Source: Kitasatospora sp. MAA4
Lineage (GTDB): Bacteria; Actinomycetota; Actinomycetes; Streptomycetales; Streptomycetaceae
Length of the DNA: 64,000 nucleotides
Direction of reading: 5' to 3'
Assembly (NCBI RefSeq): GCF_029893355.1
Contig: NZ_JARZAI010000019.1
Span: 1 to 64,000 of the forward strand
Positions 33,789 to 41,953 of this stretch are shown one piece after another (position 1 is the first letter of the stretch; each line of letters starts with the position of its first letter). Below the pieces are notes generated by a model. The model saw only the letters and a list, made by a program, of their open reading frames with translations, was not told where the DNA came from and ran no database searches. A program made the translations under genes and the position numbers.

Positions 33789-35845
33789 CCGGCGTTCTCC
33801 TCAAGTCCCGTGGTGTGAAAGGGTCGCAGCTGCAACAGGTGGATCCGCTCGCCCTCGATCAGCCACTCGACGTCGACCGGCTCGGACTCGGACTTGGGCG
33901 CAAACTTGGGCGCGGGCTCGGGCTCGGGCTCGGGCGAGAAGTGCGACTGCAGCAGCCGGCTGATCAGCGCGAGTCGGCGCACCGCGGCCTTCATCGAGTC
34001 GTCCAGATCCGCGCCGGCGGAGCCGAGCGACAGGGTGCGACTCGTCCCCTCGACGGTGTTGCACAGGTACTGAATCGGCGCGCCGCCCGAGCCGGAGACC
34101 ACCTCGGCCACCGAGCGCTGCGAGATGTTCAGGTAGACGGTGCGGAAGTCCCGGCGGTCGAGCGGGTTGCAGGTGACCAGCACGCCGCCGGTCCTCGCCT
34201 CGACCTGCTCCTGCACGATCACGCCCATCGAGCAGTGCTCCAGCGGGATGCCCGCCTGCCGGCGCAGCAGCACCGCACGCGGGGAGTACAGGGAGGCCCA
34301 CACCTCCCGGACGCCGTCCAGGACTTCGTCCGTCGTGCCGAGCTGCGGGAGCGAGGTGTAGAGCCCGGCGGCCGAGAACCCGGCCAGGTCCTCGGCGTTG
34401 GACGAGCTGCGCACGACGAAGCGGGCGGCGCCGGCGAGGTACCGGACGAGTGCGCGCTCGATCTCGCTCCGGAGGTCGGCCGGCAGCGGTGTACTGCGGA
34501 TCAGCCGTTGTACGTCGAGGCAGCGCTCCGCGAGGTCGCTACCGTTCGCGTCCACTGTTCGCCACAACTCGGCGAGGGCGGCCAGGAGTTGGGAGGACGA
34601 GTCCAAGAACCGCCGGTGCAGCGAAAACGGCAGCGCGATGCCCCGGGGCACCACCGCGTGCTCCTTCGCCAGGTGCCGCGCCGCGTCCTCCACCTCCCCT
34701 TCCGGCACGCCGAGTTGGCGCGCGAGATGGCCCAGCAGGTTCGCCCGGGGCGGTCGGGGGGCGCGGTAGAAGCCGAGCCAGCGCGGCGAGCCGTACTGGA
34801 GCAGGTGGCAGAGTTCGCCGAGGTTCGCGGCCTTGGTGCCGAACCGGCCCTGGTCGCCCATCCGCAGGTCGGACAGCGCGGTGATCGGTGCCGGCGCCCA
34901 CTCGGGCCGTTCCAGAACGACCGTCCCGGCCGCCGCCCAGGGCGGCAACGCGCTGACAGCTCGCGGCCGTTCGGCTGCCATCAGGACGAAATCGGCGGCG
35001 TCGGCGTCGACTTGGTACTCCGCCCACTGACCGTCCAACCCGGCACGTTCGACCAGCTCGATGGCATCCACCCGGACGGCGTTGGGAATCCGCCACCCGG
35101 CGGCCATCACATTCACATGCGACAGCGGCGCGGTGTGCTCGCCGTGGACGATCCCCGACAGCCGCGGTATGTCCTCCGGAATCCGCGGCATCACCAGGAT
35201 GTCGTGCCATCGCAGCGGTTCCGCTGCCGACCGGTATTCCTCCTCGGACCGGAACATCCGCACCCGCCCGCGTGCCGTCCCCGGGTTCAACGGGACGAAC
35301 CTCGCACGGGAGTAGAGGTCATGAGCCAGCACCCGCGGAATCTCCTCCACCGGGACATCCGCCAGATACCCCTCCTGAAGGTGGTTGGCCGGCTTGAGCA
35401 GCAGCGGCACCCCCGGGTCGAGCTGGGCACGGACCGCGCGGTAGAAGAACCGCAGCATCTCCCGCGACATCGTGTCGACGTCCACGGTCTCCAGCGACAG
35501 GAACCGCTCCGCGTCGCCCTGTTGACCCCCGTGCAACGCCAATGTCCCGAGGTAGAAACGCCGTTCGGGATCCCGGTACACCGAGTCGTTGAACGCATCG
35601 AGATCCTGGGCCAACTCGCCCATGGACATGCCCAGTACATCGCACGCGACATACTGGACGTGCAGGACCCCGTCGGCACTGTCGATGAAGTGAACGGTCG
35701 ACTCGGCCCGATCCAACACGAGCTTCACATACGGGTACCCACTCACCACCCCAGCCAGTTGCGAGAACGTCGGAAGCGTGAGTACTTCGCCCACGAGGGA
35801 GCGCGGCGCGAGTGGCTCAGCGATGCCTGAGCGGGGGAGGTTCAC
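33785..35845 (-). CDS. Pyruvate/water-dikinase-like enzyme with His domain before ATP domain
   Basis: A 686-residue protein of the PEP synthase/PPDK/water-dikinase superfamily. A unique N-terminal region (1-185) is followed by the phosphohistidine domain, with catalytic H243 in TAPLSHVNVMAAGWRIPNA. The nucleotide-binding PPDK-N domain comes after it: FGTKAANLGEL (335-345), RSSSNAEDL (479-487) and LLQLRPF at the end. This His-before-ATP order is that of glucan water dikinases, not of PEP synthase or rifampin phosphotransferase. No PEP/pyruvate TIM barrel is present. A Glu-Pro/Lys repeat at about 637-656 interrupts the ATP domain. GTG start with weak ribosome binding site. First gene of the ATP-grasp/GT/monooxygenase cluster. 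The acceptor is unknown. Confidence 0.85.
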   Translation of the reverse strand: MNLPRSGIAEPLAPRSLVGEVLTLPTFSQLAGVVSGYPYVKLVLDRAESTVHFIDSADGVLHVQYVACDVLGMSMGELAQDLDAFNDSVYRDPERRFYLGTLALHGGQQGDAERFLSLETVDVDTMSREMLRFFYRAVRAQLDPGVPLLLKPANHLQEGYLADVPVEEIPRVLAHDLYSRARFVPLNPGTARGRVRMFRSEEEYRSAAEPLRWHDILVMPRIPEDIPRLSGIVHGEHTAPLSHVNVMAAGWRIPNAVRVDAIELVERAGLDGQWAEYQVDADAADFVLMAAERPRAVSALPPWAAAGTVVLERPEWAPAPITALSDLRMGDQGRFGTKAANLGELCHLLQYGSPRWLGFYRAPRPPRANLLGHLARQLGVPEGEVEDAARHLAKEHAVVPRGIALPFSLHRRFLDSSSQLLAALAELWRTVDANGSDLAERCLDVQRLIRSTPLPADLRSEIERALVRYLAGAARFVVRSSSNAEDLAGFSAAGLYTSLPQLGTTDEVLDGVREVWASLYSPRAVLLRRQAGIPLEHCSMGVIVQEQVEARTGGVLVTCNPLDRRDFRTVYLNISQRSVAEVVSGSGGAPIQYLCNTVEGTSRTLSLGSAGADLDDSMKAAVRRLALISRLLQSHFSPEPEPEPAPKFAPKSESEPVDVEWLIEGERIHLLQLRPFHTTGLEENAG

Positions 35846-36115
35846 GGTTCAGCCATTCGTCTACGCATGTGCAGGTCATGGTGTACGTCGGGTCAGAAGT
35901 TCGTAAAGGCTTGGTTCATCGTGTCATCGGATCGACATTCTGGCGAATAGTTGTACGAATTTCAGCCAAAGCTGAATCGATCCGGCCATGGAGGTGCCGA
36001 CAGCGAGTCGAACCTCCGCACTACATGAGAGTTCTGGTGCCGGTGCGGGGGGCATCCTCGGCCAGGGGTGCGGACGCCTGAACCACCCCGTGTCCTACCG
36101 AAAGGTCGGCCTAGA
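35846..36115. other. Lower-GC intergenic region before the dikinase cluster
   Basis: 270 bp with visibly more A/T than the neighbours (for example TTGTACGAATTTCAGCC near 35950). It should carry the promoter for the dikinase operon on the minus strand. No gene was recognised. Confidence 0.4.
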
Positions 36116-36673
36116 TCAGGAGGAGATCAACATCTTCATCGCCTCAACCTGGGGCCCCGAATCGGATCCCGGGATGCTCCACCGGAAGGTGAAGCCGTGG
36201 CCGTCCTTGTACTCCAGGGTGCCACCCCGTTCCTGCGGCGTGATGTCAAAAACGGCCACCGACCAGACCGTGCTGTTGGCCGGTATCGGCGGGCCGGGAT
36301 AGGAGTCCGGCCGAACGTACTTGGCATTGTCGTTGTTCGCTGGAGTAGTCGCGCCATCACGGGTCACGAGTCGGAAGCCTCCGCCTTCCTCCAGGGTGGT
36401 TGCGTCGGCCATGTCGATCGTGGCCGTGTTCTTGATGGTGATGATCTCGAACTGACCGTTCTGGGCGATGGATCCGGTGGCACGGACTGCGTAGACGACT
36501 GTGGTGGGTGTGAGCTGGAGCGGGGCTCCGCTCATGCCATCGCCCATTGGCGTGAGGGATCCGGTCGTCTTCACGGTTGTCCCGAGTGCAGGGCTGTTGC
36601 CGTTACCGCTGGAGCAAGCGGCAAGGACGATCATCGAGCCTATGGCGGATGCGCAGGCGAGGAAGCGCTTCAT
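36116..36673 (-). CDS. Secreted lipoprotein of unknown function
   Basis: A 185-residue protein with a lipoprotein signal: MKRF, hydrophobic core, lipobox LAAC at about 16-19, then a Ser/Gly/Asn-rich linker. The mature part is a compact β-rich domain (VVYAVRATGSIAQNGQFEIITIKNT, FDITPQERGGTLEYKDG) similar in style to small telomeric-repeat-type or DUF-like lipoproteins, but no family is named with confidence. The start at 36673 is chosen to keep a normal signal peptide; a GTG at 36706 adds 11 residues. Lower GC than flanking genes. Confidence 0.75.
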   Translation of the reverse strand: MKRFLACASAIGSMIVLAACSSGNGNSPALGTTVKTTGSLTPMGDGMSGAPLQLTPTTVVYAVRATGSIAQNGQFEIITIKNTATIDMADATTLEEGGGFRLVTRDGATTPANNDNAKYVRPDSYPGPPIPANSTVWSVAVFDITPQERGGTLEYKDGHGFTFRWSIPGSDSGPQVEAMKMLISS

Positions 36674-36832
36674 GTCCGAAGAATGCCGCAGTATCTTATG
36701 AAACACTCGCTAGTTACGAAGATGTGACGGTCAGTCAGGATCACTGCTGCGGTTCATTCGGTGGGCGATCGCTCGAACGACGCCGCCCTGACGGCGACTG
36801 CGGCCGACACGTCGTCCGAGTCACGGCATACG

Positions 36833-36905
36833 TCAGCCCAGCGTGTACTCCAGGACGTAGGAGTGGCTGCCGTCCTCGGATTGGATGATCTCGACGAGGG
36901 ATGAA
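36833..36905 (-). pseudogene. Possible C-terminal remnant of a lost gene
   Basis: One minus-strand frame ends LVEIIQSEDGSHSYVLEYTLG and a TGA. The sequence has clear protein-like character, but no start codon or upstream continuation fits; upstream in this frame is the 3' end of the next gene read out of phase. It may be the tail of a gene broken by frameshift or deletion. Confidence 0.3.
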
Positions 36906-36914
36906 ATCGGTGGA

Positions 36915-37220
36915 TCACTCCCAGCCGTGCTCGGCGTAGGTCCGGTTGTCCCACTCCGGGTGCGCTGCGGTGTAGGTGCCCCAGCCCATGCGCTGGTAGT
37001 ACAACGTCATCGCGTCGAAGTGGCTCGCGGCCTCGACGGTCCACACGAGCCGGGCACGTTCGGACAAGAGCGCACGAGCCCCGTCTCCGCGCGGCCCGGC
37101 CAGACAGAACGTCTGGCCCTCCTCGCCTTCGTCCCACAGCTCGTGAAGCACTGGCTCAGGATAGGTCCCAAGCGGCGCGATGTGACCACAACGGCTGAAC
37201 CGCTGTCGTCCCCGCCGCAC
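36915..37220 (-). CDS. Hypothetical protein with WTVEAxSHxDAM block
   Basis: Up to 101 residues. The C-terminal half (LVWTVEAASHFDAMTLYYQRMGWG...) reads like a conserved small streptomycete protein of unknown function. The N-terminal 20 residues are doubtful, and no clear ribosome binding site marks the start. It neighbours the possible remnant at 36833-36905. Confidence 0.5.
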   Translation of the reverse strand: MRRGRQRFSRCGHIAPLGTYPEPVLHELWDEGEEGQTFCLAGPRGDGARALLSERARLVWTVEAASHFDAMTLYYQRMGWGTYTAAHPEWDNRTYAEHGWE

Positions 37221-37253
37221 CAGCCGCCCTGCGTACCCGCTCGCTCGGTTCCA

Positions 37254-38276
37254 TCAGTCACCAAGGGTCGGCCAGTTCTCGGCAAGCCGCGCCGTCGGGG
37301 TCTCGACCCAGTTCATCGTCCGGGCGGAGTGGTAGCCGAGGGCGTGGTTGATGCCGATCATGTGGGTGTTCGTGGTGGCGGTGGTGGTGAGGATGCGTTC
37401 CAAGTCCGGGCGCTCGTCGGCGAGCCACCGCATCATGGCGGCCTTCATGGCCCGGCCGAGCCCGTGGCCGCGATGGGCGGCCAGCACCGAGGTGTCGTAG
37501 ATGAAGCCGCTCTCTCGGCGGTGCGGGTAGTTGTGGATGACGTGCACGCCGACGACCCGGTCCGTGGCCTCGTCGACGGCGATGGCAACCCGCTGCTCCG
37601 CGCCGGCGTCCGCCAACTCGCGGTCGGTTGCGCGGACCTGGGCGGGGGTCCAGACGGTCGCCCGGTAGCTCGTCCCGCCCAGCGGGGCATCCTGGATGGC
37701 CTGCCGTGCCGCGGCGTAGGAGTCGATGAGCCGCTCGGGAGTCGCTCCCGTCCAGCACTCCAGGCGGTAGCCGGCCGGGGCGGGCACATCCCACAGCTGC
37801 GCGGGAGTCCGCGCGATCAGCAGGACCTGCATCACGGTGCTGTGGGTCACCTCGAACCCTAGGCCGTCCACCCACCGGGCACCGGCGGAGTCGGGCTTCA
37901 TCCCCAGGCCGAGGACGGTGTCGCGGCGAGCGTCCAGGATCGCGGGCATGGCCGAGCGCAACAGTTCGGTGCCGACGCCGCGCCGCCGAAGTTCGGGGTG
38001 CACGTGGACCTCGACATTGACGATCCCGCTGTTCGCCTCCTCGGGCAGCGCCACCCTGACCGACCCGGCCAGGCGCCCGTCCAGGTGCCCGACCCAGAAG
38101 CGACATGGTCCGTCCCCGACCGGCGGCGTGCGCAGGCGGCCGATCGCGCTCTCGTAGGTCAGCGGCGGGTCCTCGGGCGAATCCGCCGCTGCGACTGCTG
38201 CCCGCATCGCGTGGTAGTCGGCCAGGAGTTGCTCGGGGGCGGTGGACGGATCGAGCGGCCGAACATCTAGAGTCAC
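37254..38276 (-). CDS. Tandem-domain GNAT acetyltransferase
   Basis: A 340-residue protein with two GNAT folds. The first (about 1-165) has the acetyl-CoA loop HPELRRRGVGTELL. The second (about 175-340) has LAAHRGHGLGRAMKAAMM and ends with TTATTNTHMIGINHALGY. The layout is like mycothiol synthase, but the sequence is not that enzyme; the substrate is unknown. GTG at 38276 follows GGAGGTCCA and overlaps the upstream ATPase gene as GTGA, indicating coupling. Confidence 0.88.
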   Translation of the reverse strand: MTLDVRPLDPSTAPEQLLADYHAMRAAVAAADSPEDPPLTYESAIGRLRTPPVGDGPCRFWVGHLDGRLAGSVRVALPEEANSGIVNVEVHVHPELRRRGVGTELLRSAMPAILDARRDTVLGLGMKPDSAGARWVDGLGFEVTHSTVMQVLLIARTPAQLWDVPAPAGYRLECWTGATPERLIDSYAAARQAIQDAPLGGTSYRATVWTPAQVRATDRELADAGAEQRVAIAVDEATDRVVGVHVIHNYPHRRESGFIYDTSVLAAHRGHGLGRAMKAAMMRWLADERPDLERILTTTATTNTHMIGINHALGYHSARTMNWVETPTARLAENWPTLGD

Positions 38277-38794
38277 TGGACCTCCAGGTATCTGGGACTG
38301 ATAGGAAGATCTTGCAGCACGTACTCCGCCCACACGGTCTTGCCCGGCGCTGCCGGCCGTGGGGCGACGCCCCAGCGGCTGGCCAGGCCGGCGACGATGA
38401 GCAGTCCGCGGCCCGACTCCGCGTCGCCGGGCGGTTCCTGGAAGGAGAGCAGCGGAACGCGCTCGGTGCGGGTGTCGGACACCTCGATCCGCAGTCTCTG
38501 CGGCCGCCCGCCCGTCAGCCGGACTTCACCCGTCAGTCGAACCTTGAAGTCCCGTCCGGGCACGTGTCCGTGGCGTACGGCGTTGGCGGCCAGCTCGGCG
38601 GTGATCAGGGACACGGTCTCGTTGGCGTCGGTGTCGTACCCGTAGCCCCAGTCCTTCAGCCGGTCGGAGACGAGGCGCCGGGCGAGCCGGGCCCCGCGCG
38701 GTGTGGAGGTGAACCGCATGGTGAACTCCCATCCCCACGATCCGGGTTGGGGTTCAGGTGGCGGGGTGGCGGAGGTGTTGCACGGAGGCTTCAT
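38273..38794 (-). CDS. Anti-sigma-type ATP-binding protein (HATPase_c_2)
   Basis: A 173-residue GHKL ATPase like the RsbW/SpoIIAB-type proteins common in streptomycetes. The N box ELAANAVRHGH, the G1-like VSDTRTERVP and the G2 ESGRGLLIVAGLA are visible. In Scr-type clusters such an ATPase lies beside XRE and DUF397 genes, as here on the other strand. An alternative ATG at 38719 (MRFTST) has a better ribosome binding site but would cut the first strand. Confidence 0.85.
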   Translation of the reverse strand: MKPPCNTSATPPPEPQPGSWGWEFTMRFTSTPRGARLARRLVSDRLKDWGYGYDTDANETVSLITAELAANAVRHGHVPGRDFKVRLTGEVRLTGGRPQRLRIEVSDTRTERVPLLSFQEPPGDAESGRGLLIVAGLASRWGVAPRPAAPGKTVWAEYVLQDLPISPRYLEVQ

Positions 38795-38857
38795 GAGGAC
38801 GAGCCTGCCGGGCGTCAGGAGCGGCTGACCAGCAGTGACGCGCGTACCGCTGGGGTC

Positions 38858-38884
38858 TGTACGGCATTACGGCGACGACGTACA
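38858..38884. promoter_or_regulatory. Inverted repeat in the ATPase / HTH divergent region
   Basis: TGTACG-N15-CGTACA lies in the 245-bp divergent region. It is followed by three spaced copies of GCTACG/CCGCTAC between 38920 and 38965, close to the likely promoter of the HTH gene. Possible binding sites for the XRE or HTH proteins; unproven. Confidence 0.35.
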
Positions 38885-39039
38885 CGCCTGACAGGGAAGC
38901 GAACTGACGCTACGTCGGGACGTCGGGATTCCGCTACGCCACTCCGCTACCGTGTGCTACGGTCCGATCACAGAGACCAATAGTCGACCCCGGCGGTGCG
39001 CCAACACCCCGGGGTCCGGCACAGGAGAGCGAACTCCAC

Positions 39040-39942
39040 ATGCACGTGAACTTTATCGCGCCCGAGCGCTACGTACGGGCATCCCACGACATCGTTCGCC
39101 ACCCGCGTCTGCGGGCCACGGCGAAAACGCTGCTGCTGTGGGCGCTGTCGCTCCCACCCGGCAGTCGGGACACCATCCTGACCCTCGGCAACCGCATGCC
39201 CGAGGGCCGGACGGCCGTCTCGCGGGCCCGCAGCCAGCTGATCGAGGAGGGCTACCTCCACGTCCGGCGCACCCAGCACCCCACCAGAGGCACCTGGACG
39301 ACCCGACTGCTCATCAGCAGCGTCCCGCTGACGGATCCGGACCAGATCGCCGCCGCGTGGAACGGTGTCGACGGCGCTGTCCGAAAGCCGACACTCGGTG
39401 AGCCGGGCCGACGGGAAGTCGGCACCTCCCCCTTGGGGAAGAAGAACGAGGAGAACACCGCCCTCCCCGCCGAGGGTGAGGCCGAGGGCGAGGGCGAGGA
39501 CGAGGCGGTGGCCGCCGCGAGCCTGCTGGACAGCCTGATCGCCCGCGACAAACGCCTTCGCCTCGGATGGCCCGAGGCGCTCGCCCTCGCGCCGCTTGTC
39601 GCCGACTGGCTCGCCCGCGATCCGGACCTCGGCCGACTGGGCGAGGCCCTGACCGGCGGCCTGCCCACGCGGATCATCTCCCCGGCCGGCCTCCTGCGCA
39701 CCCGCCTCGAACAGAAGATGCCCCCGCCGCCGAAACCCGCACCCCCGCCCCGCATCGCGGGCGAGTGCACCCGCTGCGCCGACCCCGTCCCCGCGCGGCT
39801 GTCGGGCGGCACCTGCCTCCGCTGCGCGGGCCTTGCCCCTGCCGCGGCCCGAGGCCCGGACCTTGCGACGGTGGAACGCAACCGCCGCGGCGCAGCCCGC
39901 GCCCGCAGCCTCCTGCGCACGTGCGTACCCCCAACAGGGTGA
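39040..39942 (+). CDS. Helix-turn-helix protein with C-terminal zinc-ribbon-like cysteines
   Basis: A 300-residue protein. The N-terminal ~95 residues form a winged-helix (HTH_36-like) domain (RHPRLRATAKTLLLWALSL, MPEGRTAVSRARSQLIEEGYLHVRR). A Glu/Gly-rich linker follows (GEAEGEGEDE), then a helical segment, and a C-terminal pair CTRCADP...CLRCAG that could bind zinc. It is the first gene of the XRE/DUF397 group. Its function is not known; plasmid-type replication proteins share the HTH style. Confidence 0.75.
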   Translation: MHVNFIAPERYVRASHDIVRHPRLRATAKTLLLWALSLPPGSRDTILTLGNRMPEGRTAVSRARSQLIEEGYLHVRRTQHPTRGTWTTRLLISSVPLTDPDQIAAAWNGVDGAVRKPTLGEPGRREVGTSPLGKKNEENTALPAEGEAEGEGEDEAVAAASLLDSLIARDKRLRLGWPEALALAPLVADWLARDPDLGRLGEALTGGLPTRIISPAGLLRTRLEQKMPPPPKPAPPPRIAGECTRCADPVPARLSGGTCLRCAGLAPAAARGPDLATVERNRRGAARARSLLRTCVPPTG

Positions 39943-40032
39943 ATGCAGGGGATTCGGGTGTACAGGAGCACCTCTGTACTTATCGTTGCCGATGGACGGT
40001 GCGGTGGCCGAGAGCGGCCGGAGGTGGCGAGC

Positions 40033-40845
40033 GTGGCGGACCAGGACGACGGAGCGGGCTTCCTCCGGAGCTTCGGACAGCAGGTGCGGATCCTGCGGGA
40101 GCGATCGGGCCTGACGCGAGCCGAGTTGGGCGCGAAACTCGGCTACGGCGAGGACCAGATCGCTTCGGTCGAACTCGGCCGACGCATCCCCAAGCCCGAG
40201 TTGATCGACAAGGCCGATGAGGTGTTGGACGCACGCGGAATCCTGCGTGCGATGAAGGGCGAGGTCGAACGGGCCCGCTACCCGGCGTTCTTCCGCGACG
40301 CGGCCCGCCTGGAGGCGGAGGCCGTCGAGCTGCAGATGTACGACACCCACGTGGTGAACGGCCTGTTCCAGACCGAGGACTACATGCGGGCGTTGTTGGC
40401 GATGCGGAGGCCGTTGCTCAATGAGGAGACCATCGAGCAGCGCGTGACAGCCCGTCTTGCACGTCAGGACGTCTTCGCCAAGTGGCCGGCGCCGCTGTTC
40501 AGTTTCGTCATGGAGGAGTCCGTCCTGTTGCGGCGGCTGGGCGGGACAGCGGTGATGCGTGGGCAGTTGGAGCAGATCCATCTCGTCGGGCAGAAACGCA
40601 ATGTGGAACTTCAGGTGATGCCGCTCGATCGGGAGGACCACGCCGGTGTCGACGGTGGCTTCACCCTCTATACACGCAAGGGAGGTGAGCAGATCGGCTA
40701 CCTGGAGACGCAGGGGCGGAGCACCTTGGTCACTGATCGTGAAGAAGTCCGCGTGATGGCGGCGCGCTATGGGATTATCCGAGCGCAAGCCCTGACGCCA
40801 CGTGAGTCGCTGGCCTACGTCGAGAAGCTGCTGGGAGAGCTATGA
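40033..40845 (+). CDS. XRE-family regulator with DUF5753 domain (Scr1-like)
   Basis: A 270-residue protein: XRE helix-turn-helix (about 12-70, LTRAELGAKLGYGEDQIASVELGRR) and a C-terminal DUF5753 ligand-like domain (QTEDYMRALL, VILLRRLGG-like, MPLDREDHAG). GTG at 40033 is preferred as GGAGG lies 8 nt upstream. Together with the downstream DUF397 genes it forms the Scr1-Scr2 type pair, in which the XRE protein and the DUF397 protein behave as a regulatory/toxin-antitoxin-like couple. Overlaps the DUF397 gene as ATGA. Confidence 0.88.
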   Translation: MADQDDGAGFLRSFGQQVRILRERSGLTRAELGAKLGYGEDQIASVELGRRIPKPELIDKADEVLDARGILRAMKGEVERARYPAFFRDAARLEAEAVELQMYDTHVVNGLFQTEDYMRALLAMRRPLLNEETIEQRVTARLARQDVFAKWPAPLFSFVMEESVLLRRLGGTAVMRGQLEQIHLVGQKRNVELQVMPLDREDHAGVDGGFTLYTRKGGEQIGYLETQGRSTLVTDREEVRVMAARYGIIRAQALTPRESLAYVEKLLGEL

Positions 40846-41063
40846 ATACCGAGGAGACCGCCCCCGCAGGCCAGGAGTTGGTCTGGTTCAAGAGCAGCTA
40901 CAGCGGTGCCGAGGGTGGTCAGTGCGTTGAGGTGGCGACAGGTACGGTCGTGCATATTCGTGACTCGAAGGACAAGGGTGGCCCGGTGCTGACCTTCGCG
41001 CCTTGCGACTGGGCCGTGTTTGTTGAGTTCGCCGCCCGGCAGAGGCTGTTGGGAGAGCTATGA
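40842..41063 (+). CDS. DUF397 protein (Scr2-like)
   Basis: A 73-residue DUF397 protein with the signature WFKSSYSGAEGGQCVEVA, VHIRDSKDKGGPVLTF and W.VFVEF. Translationally coupled to the XRE gene by ATGA overlap and to the following DUF397 copy in the same way. Acts with its XRE partner in streptomycete regulation; mechanism not settled. Confidence 0.9.
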   Translation: MNTEETAPAGQELVWFKSSYSGAEGGQCVEVATGTVVHIRDSKDKGGPVLTFAPCDWAVFVEFAARQRLLGEL

Positions 41064-41246
41064 GTGCCGAAGTGCCAATCTGGTTCAAGAGCAGCTACAG
41101 CGGTGCCGAGGGTGGCGACTGTGTCGAGGTGGCGACAGACACGGTCGTGCATCCGTGACTCGAAGGACAAGGCCGGCCCGGTGCTGACCTTCGCCCCCGC
41201 CGCCTGGTCCGCCTTCGTCCGGTCCGTCGCCCTGGGCGAGGGCTGA
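41060..41246 (+). pseudogene. Second DUF397 gene, frameshifted
   Basis: Starts ATG at 41060 overlapping the previous stop and reads WFKSSYSGAEGGDCVEVATDTVVHP then TGA. One base is missing near 41150, compared with the first copy (GTGCATATTCGTGAC versus GTGCATCCGTGAC). In the shifted frame the protein continues IRDSKDKAGPVLTFAPAAWSAFVRSVALGEG to 41246. About 95 bases at the 5' part are nearly identical to the first copy, so this is a recent tandem duplicate. A sequencing error is the main alternative. Confidence 0.8.
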
Positions 41247-41275
41247 GGTCGAAGGCGCGTCCGAGGGCGGGGTGA

Positions 41276-41953
41276 CTACGCCGACCTGGGCTCGACCAGT
41301 CCGGACTCGTAGGCGGCGATCACCGCTTGGGCGCGGTCCCGGAGGCTGAGCTTGCCGAAGATGCTGGTGATGTAGTTCTTGACGGTCGAGACGCTGATCG
41401 CCAACTCCCGCGAGATCTCGGCGTTGTCGAGTCCGGTGGCGATCAGGCGCCACACCTCGACCTCGCGCGGGGTGAGCTCGCTCGGGTACGCGGCGGGCCG
41501 TTCGGGGCGCTGTGGGGCTCTGACGTAGGTGGAGATCAGCCGGGTCAACAGGTGAGGCGCGACGGCGGCCTCGCCGGTGTGGACGGTGCGGATCGCGGCG
41601 GTCAGTTCCTCCGGAGAGACGTCCTTGGAGAGGAATCCGGAGGCGCCCGCGCGCAGGGCGGCGACGACGTACTCGTCCATGTCGAAGGTGCTGAGGGCGA
41701 GGACCCGGCACTCGGGCACCGTGACGGCGATCTGCCCGATCGCGCCGATTCCGTCGAGGACGGGCATCCGGATGTCCATCACGACCACGTCGGGGCGCAG
41801 CCGCTGGGCGAGGGCGACGGCCTGCTCGCCGTTCTCGGCCTCGCCCACCACGCCGACCGACGGGTCGGGGGCGAGGATCATCGCCAGGCCCCGCCGCACC
41901 AGCGGCTGGTCGTCGGCGATCAGCACGCTGATCCGCTGCGGAGCTTGGTTCAC
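41276..41953 (-). CDS. NarL/FixJ-family response regulator
   Basis: A 225-residue two-component response regulator: receiver domain with acidic pair D14-D15, phospho-acceptor D60 (VVMDIRMP) and K near 110 (FLSKD), and a C-terminal LuxR-type helix-turn-helix (LTPREVEVWRLIATGLDNAEISRELAISVSTVKNYI). Overlaps the histidine kinase stop by four bases, so they are a pair. Targets unknown. Confidence 0.93.
   Translation of the reverse strand: MNQAPQRISVLIADDQPLVRRGLAMILAPDPSVGVVGEAENGEQAVALAQRLRPDVVVMDIRMPVLDGIGAIGQIAVTVPECRVLALSTFDMDEYVVAALRAGASGFLSKDVSPEELTAAIRTVHTGEAAVAPHLLTRLISTYVRAPQRPERPAAYPSELTPREVEVWRLIATGLDNAEISRELAISVSTVKNYITSIFGKLSLRDRAQAVIAAYESGLVEPRSA

Noticed and set aside
33785..35845. 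Calling the dikinase a PEP synthase or rifampin phosphotransferase
   Set aside because: The His domain precedes the ATP domain and there is no PEP-binding barrel or rifampin-binding domain in the expected order.
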